DNA from: Betaproteobacteria bacterium
GTDB lineage: Bacteria; Pseudomonadota; Gammaproteobacteria; Burkholderiales; Ferrovaceae
Reading direction: 5' to 3'
Assembly: GCA_028870615.1 (NCBI GenBank)
Contig: JAGWPH010000148.1
Coordinates: forward strand, 1-5,034
Length of the DNA stretch: 5,034 bases
Below, one piece after another: positions 1-5,034 of this stretch (the stretch's first letter is position 1; each line of letters begins with the position of its first letter). Position numbers and translations under genes: made by a program. The notes below the pieces were generated by a model, which saw only the letters and a program-made list of their open reading frames with translations, was not told the origin of the DNA and ran no database searches.

Positions 1-1483
1 CAAGCAGGCATTGGCCTGTTTCCGGGACATAAGTCAGGTACCAGGCAAAACGGACGTTTCTCGGAGGTGGCGTGGTGCTGGAAAATTCATTGCCCAACCG
101 ATCCAGTGCGCCCAAGGCACGTTCCCATAACGGCTGGCGCCGAATCACATCCGCCAAGGTGGTTGTGCCCAACTCATAATGGAGTTTTTCAGCGCGTTCT
201 CCGGAAGTGGGGTTATCCATACGCCCAAGCAACTCCAGCGCTTCCGCCGCAATCCATCGGTAACCTTGAGACTCCGCTTTGTTGGTGAGGTCACGTAAGC
301 GATCCCGATCGATGCGTTCTCCGGCACCGTCTACCCACCAGCTGGCCAAGGCACGGAACAACGTTCCGACAGGATCGCGATCCGAGGATTCTGTGCGCTC
401 TTCTGCGGGGAGTACATCAACCGATTGAGTGGCTCGCGCCACATGTCCCAGGCAGGCAAATACCGAAAGCATAGGCGAGCCACCTTTGATTACCGCAGCA
501 ATATGGCTGGAGGCTTTTTCCAGGCGTTTTGGGTCTCCGGTGGCAATTAAGGCGATAACATAAGCAGCCCCGCTTAAACCCGCCATGCCTGCCTTGCGCA
601 GGTCCGGAACCTTTTTACCTTCCTTGAGGACAGCCTCGAAAACTTTTAGTCCTTCTTCCATCTGGCCTCGCAACACGCAGGCCAGTCCGGCCACAGGGGT
701 AATGGCGGTGCCGGTTTTACCCCGCGACAACAGAACGGCGTCATCAATATGGCCGCGCATGACCATGGGCTCGCACAGTACCGTGGCAAACCAGCCTTTT
801 TGCTCATCCCGGGCAGTCTTGGCCCGATCACGCAGCCAGGACATCGGCCCCGCACAGGATTCCATTCGGTTGAGCCGAACCATCAAAAGGGTTGCGGCCA
901 CCGGAAGGCTGATTTCTGATGGCAGGCTATCGAATTGATCCGCCTGGAACGGGTTGTCAAAAATGGCAACATAGGGGTTTTTGCTGCGCCATTCAGCAGA
1001 AAAGTAACTTTGGATCGTTTGTGCAAGGCGGGTAAAATCGTCGAATCGCCCGGCATACAGCGCCAGACGCAGGTCACGTACGCCCTCGCCAAATTGGCGG
1101 ACAAAGTAACCATATCGATAATCGGCAATCTTAAAGACAGTCCGAATCGCTTCTACCATCGGGGCACACCGGCCGGTAGGGCTCAGGATGCGTGCGACCT
1201 GTTCTGACAAAGAGGGCTCGCAGCTGATCCGTGGCCCCTGGGCGACCAGCGCACCCTGCGCAATCAGGCCCTCCAGAACCGGTGTCAGGGTGGTCAGGGC
1301 CCAGGGCTGACCCTCAGCATCCCGACATTGCGCTGCCTCCAGGCACTGCAGTAATTGACCCTTGGTGATCGGGACATAGGCCAACGACACCAGTTGCAAT
1401 AATTCCAACTGATGAGGTTCAAAAGCCAGTTTGTCATGATCTACTTCAGCCAGAGAACTGCGAGCCACAGGTATCATCACCAT
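1..1483 (-). CDS. Large helical protein, probably N-terminal part of a SNF2-family (DEAD/DEAH-box) helicase; partial, runs off the left edge
   Basis: I translated the complementary strand line by line. It stays open for 494 codons from ATG at 1483-1481 to base 1. An in-frame TGA lies at 1504-1502, so the start is confined to this ATG or the one at 1477. A short GGA (1492-1490) six bases upstream favours the first. Residues about 24-95 look like a winged-helix-type domain (PITKGQLLQCL, then LTPVLEGLIAQGALV). The middle is helix-rich with TPR-like spacing, for example GQMEEGLKVFEAVLKEGKK near residues 272-290. The visible end has LWERALGAL (about 452-460), a Pro-rich linker, and RNVRFAWYLTYVPETGQCLL (475-494). 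From memory, a W-E-R-A-L helix followed by an R-x-x-W-x-L strand resembles the region before the helicase core in large (over 1000-residue) bacterial SNF2 proteins. No ATPase motif is visible, so the open frame is certain but the family is an inference. It is transcribed divergently from the efflux operon, and no functional link is evident. Confidence 0.6.
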   Translation of the reverse strand, partial: MVMIPVARSSLAEVDHDKLAFEPHQLELLQLVSLAYVPITKGQLLQCLEAAQCRDAEGQPWALTTLTPVLEGLIAQGALVAQGPRISCEPSLSEQVARILSPTGRCAPMVEAIRTVFKIADYRYGYFVRQFGEGVRDLRLALYAGRFDDFTRLAQTIQSYFSAEWRSKNPYVAIFDNPFQADQFDSLPSEISLPVAATLLMVRLNRMESCAGPMSWLRDRAKTARDEQKGWFATVLCEPMVMRGHIDDAVLLSRGKTGTAITPVAGLACVLRGQMEEGLKVFEAVLKEGKKVPDLRKAGMAGLSGAAYVIALIATGDPKRLEKASSHIAAVIKGGSPMLSVFACLGHVARATQSVDVLPAEERTESSDRDPVGTLFRALASWWVDGAGERIDRDRLRDLTNKAESQGYRWIAAEALELLGRMDNPTSGERAEKLHYELGTTTLADVIRRQPLWERALGALDRLGNEFSSTTPPPRNVRFAWYLTYVPETGQCLL

Positions 1484-1534
1484 TCGAAGTCCGAAACTGA
1501 TTCAGAATAAAGACTAGTACAGACGAAGCTAATG

Positions 1535-1563
1535 ATTCTACGGCTTCAATAGCCATATGCCAA
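1535..1563 (-). promoter_or_regulatory. Sigma70-like promoter for the minus-strand helicase-like gene
   Basis: On the minus strand, TTGGCA (1563-1558, 5 of 6 matches to TTGACA) is followed by exactly 17 bases and TAGAAT (1540-1535, 5 of 6 matches to TATAAT). Transcription would begin near 1528 and leave a leader of about 45 bases before ATG at 1483. This is the best promoter match I found in the intergenic region. It is a consensus match only and has not been tested. Confidence 0.5.
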
Positions 1564-1610
1564 GGCCCTGATTTTTGCCATGTTTTGGTACCTATCCCTG
1601 GCTGTTTTCC

Positions 1611-1639
1611 TTGCCATGGGCTCCCTCCCCCGTTAGCAT
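1611..1639 (+). promoter_or_regulatory. Sigma70-like promoter for the mlaF-mdtAB operon
   Basis: TTGCCA (1611-1616, 5 of 6 matches to the -35 consensus) is separated by 17 bases from TAGCAT (1634-1639, 4 of 6 matches to the -10 consensus). Transcription would start near 1646, about 28 bases before the ATG at 1674. The spacer is unusually rich in C and G. The CCCGTT repeat units overlap the -10 element or lie just after it, so a regulator binding there could control the operon. That regulatory role is inferred from position only. Confidence 0.35.
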
Positions 1640-1673
1640 AGCCCGTTGCTCCCCCATATTTTTTGAGACTGAT

Positions 1674-2489
1674 ATGAGTACCCCATTGGTTGAATTTGAA
1701 GATCTTTATTTTAGTTATGGTTCGCGACAAGTCTTGCGGGGAATCAACTTGACCCTGACCGAAGGCAAAGTATCGGCGATTCTGGGCACCAGTGGCTGTG
1801 GCAAGACGACTTTGCTCAAGTTACTGGGTGGTCAGTTACGCCCACAACGCGGGGCGGTCCGATTTAGGGGTAGCGTCGTTCACGAAATGAATGATCGCAA
1901 ACTGCACGACATGCGCCGTGAAATGGGCATGATGTTCCAAAGGGGGGGGCTGTTCAGTGATTTAACCGTATTCGATAACGTGGCTTTTCCGCTGAGGGAG
2001 CACACTCACCTTCCCGAATTGCTGATTCGTGATCTCGTCCTGATGAAGCTCCAGGCCGTGGGTTTACGCGGGGCGCGGGATTTGTTTCCAGCCGAGCTTT
2101 CAGGAGGCATGAATCGCCGGGTCTGTTTGGCACGCGCTATTGCCATGGATCCTACACTGACCATTTATGACGAACCATTTGCGGGCCTTGATCCCATTTC
2201 TCTTAACGCCATCGCCAAACTGATTCGTGAACTTAATGACTCCATAGGTATCACATCAATCGTTGTTACTTATGATGTCAGTGAATCCTTGAAAGTTGTC
2301 GATGAAATCTTTTTGCTTTCAGAGGGGATAGTAGTGAGTCAAGGTGACCCAGCTACCCTTAGCAACTCAACGGACGCTTATGCCCGTCAGTTTATTCACG
2401 CCGAGCCAGATGGGCCGGTGGCGTTTCAGTTGCCTGCCCCGTCTCTTACCAGCGATTTTCGTTTTGCTCAAGCTGCGAGGCGATCGTGA
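1674..2489 (+). CDS. mlaF: MlaF/Ttg2A-like ABC transporter ATP-binding protein with substituted H-loop
   Basis: This 271-residue protein matches the MlaF length and pattern. MlaF is the cytoplasmic ATPase of the MlaFEDB complex, which moves phospholipids between the inner membrane and the periplasmic carrier MlaC to keep the outer membrane asymmetric. Visible motifs are Walker A GTSGCGKT (38-45), Q-loop Q89 in MMFQRGGLFSDLTVFDNVAFPL, signature LSGGM (142-146), Walker B LTIYDE with catalytic Glu167, and D-loop GLDP (171-174). MlaF-specific traits include PLREHT, KLQAVGLRGA and the C-terminal DGPVAFQLPA. The H-loop reads VVTYDVSES, so Tyr200 stands where the switch histidine is expected. I chose ATG 1674 because MSTPLVEFEDLYFSYG aligns with the family N-terminus and GAGA (1665-1668) precedes it by 5 bases. 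The start at 1575 adds 33 unrelated residues. No mlaE follows; the gene ends in a 4-base overlap with the adaptor gene. Family membership is firm, but activity is uncertain. Confidence 0.88.
   Translation: MSTPLVEFEDLYFSYGSRQVLRGINLTLTEGKVSAILGTSGCGKTTLLKLLGGQLRPQRGAVRFRGSVVHEMNDRKLHDMRREMGMMFQRGGLFSDLTVFDNVAFPLREHTHLPELLIRDLVLMKLQAVGLRGARDLFPAELSGGMNRRVCLARAIAMDPTLTIYDEPFAGLDPISLNAIAKLIRELNDSIGITSIVVTYDVSESLKVVDEIFLLSEGIVVSQGDPATLSNSTDAYARQFIHAEPDGPVAFQLPAPSLTSDFRFAQAARRS
2477..2488 (+). promoter_or_regulatory. Ribosome binding site and GTG start that couple mdtA to mlaF
   Basis: GAGG at 2477-2480 lies 5 bases before GTG at 2486-2488. That GTG overlaps the mlaF stop (GTGA, with TGA at 2487-2489). 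The in-frame ATG at 2498 would sit 17 bases from this site, which is too far. The arrangement therefore supports GTG initiation and translational coupling, with ribosomes terminating on mlaF feeding mdtA. Confidence 0.65.
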
Positions 2490-3658
2490 AAGTGTCCATG
2501 AACTGGCTCTATCAATACAAACGGCCCCGGTTCTGGATCGGACTGCTGGTGCTGGGGGTATTGGCAGTGCTTGTCTTCAAGTTCTATGCCGGGCCATCTC
2601 CTGCCTCCGGCGGAAGTGCTGCCAGCCCGCGCCGGACGCCGTTGGCGCCCGTGAGTGTGGCTACGGTTATCACTACCGACTTCCCGGTATGGTTCACCGG
2701 TTTGGGCACGGTCACCCCTGTCTATACGGTCACGGTGCGTTCCATGGTGGACGGACAGCTGATGCGGGTCAATTTCCAGGAAGGACAGATTGTCAAGAAA
2801 GGCGATCTGCTCGCAGAAATCGATCCACGGCCCTTTCAAGTTCAACTCGAGCAGGCCTTGGGCCAGCTCGCCCACGATCGGGCCCTGTTGCAGAATGCCC
2901 AGCTCGATTTGAAGCGCTACAAGGTGCTCGCCGTGACCGGTGCTGTACCCCAGCAGCAACTGGACACGCAGGTGGCTCTGGTGGCCCAGTACGAAGCTTC
3001 CATTCAGTCGGACCAGGCACAGGTGGACACTGCCAAACTACAGCTGATCTATGCCCGGATCACCGCCCCGGTGTCGGGCCGATTGGGCCTGCGCCAAGTG
3101 GACCCAGGCAACATCATCCATACCACGGACACCAACGGCATGGTGGTGCTGACTCAGCTCTCGCCCATCACGGTCATTTTTCCCTTGCCGCAGGATGCCC
3201 TGCCGGCCATCCTTAAAGGCCTCAAAGAGCCTGAGGCGTTGCGCGTGGAAGCCTGGGACCGAATCAACAGCACCCGGCTGGCCGAAGGTCATCTCCTGAC
3301 GGTGGATAACGAGGTGGATGTCACCACCGGCATGGTCAAGCTACGGGCCCAGTTCAAGAATGCGGACTACAGCCTCTTTCCCAATCAGTTCGTCAATGCG
3401 CGCCTGAAAGTGGATACGATCAAGGGGGCGCTCGTCATTCCCGTGGCAGGCGTGCAGCAAGGGGCTGAAGGACCTTATGCCTACGTAGTCAACGCGCAGC
3501 ACGTAGTGTCGGTGCGCAAGCTCAAAGTGGGTTCGAGCGATGGCGAACGCGTATCCATCCTGCAAGGTTTGGCAAATGGCGAAGAAGTGGTGACGGACGG
3601 TATAGACCATCTGCGTGAAGGAGTCACTGTCGAAGTATCCCATCACGAAAAGCCCTAG
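2486..3658 (+). CDS. mdtA: MdtA/MuxA-type periplasmic adaptor (membrane fusion protein) of an RND efflux pump
   Basis: This 390-residue adaptor should bridge the MdtB-type pump to a TolC-like outer-membrane channel. Residues 16-34 form an N-terminal hydrophobic anchor with no lipobox cysteine. The first half of the lipoyl/barrel-sandwich domain is near residues 84-117 ([24 protein letters not shown]). An alpha-helical hairpin spans about 118-190, and the second lipoyl half begins at [18 protein letters not shown] (191-208). Beta-barrel and membrane-proximal segments follow ([41 protein letters not shown]). Many of these strings are nearly identical to E. coli MdtA (TGLGT, VRSxVDGQL, DPGN/DVGN, VEAWDRx[11 protein letters not shown], VTDGIDxLxEG), and the length is close to the usual 400-415. 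Expression is probably coupled to mlaF upstream, and the pump gene begins 8 bases after the stop. At the hairpin tip the usual R-x3-L-x6-S channel-docking pattern ends in Pro155 instead of Ser. Confidence 0.93.
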   Translation: MKVSMNWLYQYKRPRFWIGLLVLGVLAVLVFKFYAGPSPASGGSAASPRRTPLAPVSVATVITTDFPVWFTGLGTVTPVYTVTVRSMVDGQLMRVNFQEGQIVKKGDLLAEIDPRPFQVQLEQALGQLAHDRALLQNAQLDLKRYKVLAVTGAVPQQQLDTQVALVAQYEASIQSDQAQVDTAKLQLIYARITAPVSGRLGLRQVDPGNIIHTTDTNGMVVLTQLSPITVIFPLPQDALPAILKGLKEPEALRVEAWDRINSTRLAEGHLLTVDNEVDVTTGMVKLRAQFKNADYSLFPNQFVNARLKVDTIKGALVIPVAGVQQGAEGPYAYVVNAQHVVSVRKLKVGSSDGERVSILQGLANGEEVVTDGIDHLREGVTVEVSHHEKP

Positions 3659-3666
3659 GCTTCGCC

Positions 3667-5034
3667 TTGAACATATCAAAAATTTTCATTGAACGGCCGG
3701 TGGCGACTTCGCTCATCATGGTCGCACTGCTGCTTGCCGGATTCATCGCCTGGCGCTTTTTGCCGCTCTCTGCCTTGCCCGAGGTGGACTATCCTACCAT
3801 TGAAGTGACTACGCTCTATCCTGGCGCAGGCCCGGAAGTGATGGCATCGGCGGTTACGGCACCGCTCGAGCGCCAGTTCGGCCAGATGCCCGGCTTAAAC
3901 CAGATGAGTTCCACCAGTTCGGGGGGCGCTTCGGTGATCACCCTCCAGTTCGCCCTCAGCATGTCGCTCGATGTGGCCGAACAACAGGTGCAGGAAGCCA
4001 TCAATGCCGCCGGCACCTTTCTGCCCACTGATCTGCCCATGCCCCCCCTCTATAACAAGGTCAACCCGGCCGATGCGCCCATTCTGACGCTGGCGGTTAC
4101 CTCTCCCGCCATGACCCTGCCTCGCCTTCAGGACTGGGTGGACACGCGCCTAGTGCAAAAAATTTCACAATTGCCCGGTGTAGGCATGGTCAGTATGGGC
4201 GGTGGCTTGCGTCCGGCGGTGCGGGTGCAGCTTGACCCCGGAGCGCTCGCCTTCCGCCAGTTGGGCTTTGAAGACGTGCGCACGGCGATCGTGAACAACA
4301 ACGTCAACATGCCCAAGGGCAGTTTCGATGGACCCGAACGTGCTGCCGTGGTGGATGCGAGCGACCAGCTGCGCCGGGCCGAGGACTACCGCCAGATCAT
4401 CATCGCTTACCTCAACGGTGCCCCCGTGCGCTTGGGGGACGTGGCCACCGTCACTGAAAGCGCAGAAGATACGCATCTGGCTGCCTGGCGCAACCGCACG
4501 CCTGCCATTATCGTGAATATTCAGCGCCAGCCCGGTGCCAACGTCATCGAAGTGTCCGACCGCGTCAAGAAACTGCTGCCGCAATTGCAGCAATCCCTGC
4601 CCCAGTCGGTGGAAGTATCTCTGCTTACGGATCGCACCACCACCATTCGCGCTTCCGTGCATGAAATCCAGTTCGAAATGCTGATTGCCATTGCACTGGT
4701 GGTAATGGTGATTTTCCTGTTTCTGCGCAACCTGCCCGCCACCATCATTCCCAGCGTGGCGGTGCCGGTGTCTCTGGTAGGCACGCTGGCCTTCATGTAC
4801 TTCGAGAACTTCAGCATCAACAACCTCACGCTGATGGCGCTCACCATCGCCACCGGCTTCGTGGTGGACGATGCCATCGTCATGATCGAAAACATCTCAC
4901 GTCACCTGGAACAAGGCGAAACGCCCTTCCAGGCAGCCCTCAAGGGGGCCCGCCAGATCAGCTTCACCATTATTTCCCTGACCTTTTCGCTGATCGCTGT
5001 GCTGATACCGCTCTTGTTCATGTCGGACGTGATC
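3667..5034 (+). CDS. mdtB: MdtB-type RND multidrug efflux transporter, N-terminal 456 residues (cut by the right edge)
   Basis: This is the inner-membrane proton-driven pump, which takes substrates from the periplasm or membrane and passes them through the adaptor and outer-membrane channel. Family members have about 1040 residues, so less than half is visible. TM1 is at about 12-30 and is followed by periplasmic porter domains. TM2 is at about 339-357, TM3 at 361-381, TM4 at 387-410 and TM5 at 431-453. TM4 carries [14 protein letters not shown] with Asp401-Asp402, the paired acidic residues of the proton relay. It is MdtB-like rather than MdtC-like: [19 protein letters not shown] (71-89) matches MdtB, where MdtC has a different sequence. 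TTG 3667 is chosen because it gives [16 protein letters not shown], the family N-terminus. The next in-frame ATG (3718) would delete half of TM1. No good ribosome site precedes TTG, so translation probably depends on coupling with mdtA, which ends 8 bases upstream. MdtB normally works with MdtC, expected beyond the window. Confidence 0.93.
   Translation, partial: MNISKIFIERPVATSLIMVALLLAGFIAWRFLPLSALPEVDYPTIEVTTLYPGAGPEVMASAVTAPLERQFGQMPGLNQMSSTSSGGASVITLQFALSMSLDVAEQQVQEAINAAGTFLPTDLPMPPLYNKVNPADAPILTLAVTSPAMTLPRLQDWVDTRLVQKISQLPGVGMVSMGGGLRPAVRVQLDPGALAFRQLGFEDVRTAIVNNNVNMPKGSFDGPERAAVVDASDQLRRAEDYRQIIIAYLNGAPVRLGDVATVTESAEDTHLAAWRNRTPAIIVNIQRQPGANVIEVSDRVKKLLPQLQQSLPQSVEVSLLTDRTTTIRASVHEIQFEMLIAIALVVMVIFLFLRNLPATIIPSVAVPVSLVGTLAFMYFENFSINNLTLMALTIATGFVVDDAIVMIENISRHLEQGETPFQAALKGARQISFTIISLTFSLIAVLIPLLFMSDVI

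Larger units (their letters stand above)
1484..1673. other. Divergent intergenic region between the helicase-like gene and the mlaF-mdtAB operon
   Basis: These 190 bases separate two divergent genes and hold a sigma70-like promoter candidate for each. They contain C-rich tracts around 1621-1655. Short direct repeats are also present: TTGCCATG at 1575-1582 and 1611-1618, CCCGTT at 1629-1634 and 1642-1647, and GCTCCC at 1620-1625 and 1648-1653. An open frame extending the ATPase upstream to 1575 passes through this region. Its residues (MPCFGTYPWLFSLPWAPSPV...) have no counterpart in MlaF proteins, so I treat the region as non-coding. I see no RNA gene, terminator-like stem with a U-tract, or long palindromic operator. 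Confidence 0.7.

Noticed and set aside
585..1207. Plus-strand frames at 585-938 and 935-1207
   Set aside because: Both lie opposite the continuous 494-codon minus-strand frame, which has its own promoter and start, and neither product looks protein-like.
1542..1554. Small inverted repeat GGCT-TCAAT-AGCC in the intergenic region
   Set aside because: The four-base stem is too short to be a convincing terminator or operator, and it has no U-tract.
1575..1673. Longer version of the ATPase starting at ATG 1575
   Set aside because: The extra 33 residues (Trp-, Pro- and Cys-rich) have no counterpart in MlaF proteins and overlap the best promoter candidate. The ATG at 1674 aligns with the family start.
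2468..2959. 163-codon minus-strand frame opposite the adaptor gene
   Set aside because: It is antisense to conserved mdtA sequence, with no domain pattern and no promoter or ribosome site that I could see.
2344..3216. 290-codon plus-strand frame across the mlaF-mdtA junction
   Set aside because: It lies out of frame within two strongly recognisable genes. Its product is rich in Arg, Gly and Pro with no recognisable domain, typical of a shadow frame in GC-rich DNA.
4165..4662. 165-codon minus-strand frame opposite the pump gene
   Set aside because: It is antisense to highly conserved mdtB coding sequence and has His- and Gly-rich low-complexity content, so it is a shadow frame.
1..5034. CRISPR array, tRNA or rRNA gene, insertion sequence, attachment site
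   Set aside because: I saw no regularly spaced repeats, no tRNA or rRNA signatures, no transposase frame and no long terminal inverted repeats. Nearly all the window is accounted for by four coding regions.

Overview
The window looks like a chromosomal segment of a Gram-negative proteobacterium, probably gamma-, beta- or acidithiobacillia-like. The evidence is an MlaF-type phospholipid-transport ATPase and an MdtAB-type RND efflux system, both of which belong to organisms with an outer membrane. Base composition is moderate to fairly GC-rich. I cannot name the genus.

Layout. (1) Bases 1-1483, minus strand: one long uninterrupted reading frame with 494 codons visible. It starts at 1483 and runs off the left edge. 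It looks like the helical N-terminal part of a large bacterial SNF2-type (DEAD/DEAH) helicase, but the helicase core lies outside the window, so that name is tentative. (2) Bases 1484-1673: a divergent intergenic region with two good sigma70-like promoter candidates pointing away from each other. (3) Bases 1674-2489, plus strand: an MlaF/Ttg2A-like ABC ATPase with all nucleotide-binding motifs except the H-loop histidine, which is tyrosine. (4) Bases 2486-3658, plus strand: an MdtA-type periplasmic adaptor that overlaps the ATPase gene by 4 bases. (5) Bases 3667-5034, plus strand: the first 456 codons of an MdtB-type RND inner-membrane pump, starting at TTG and cut by the right edge. An mdtC-type gene probably follows.

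How the genes work together. The adaptor and pump should form a tripartite drug or solute efflux machine with a TolC-like outer-membrane channel and the usual second pump subunit. The unusual element is the ABC ATPase at the head of the same transcription unit. Its normal partners (the MlaE permease and MlaD/MlaC/MlaB) are absent from the window, its stop is translationally coupled to the adaptor start, and its catalytic histidine switch is replaced.

No clearly undescribed system is proven here. The best candidate for something new is this non-canonical MlaF-like protein wired into an RND efflux operon.
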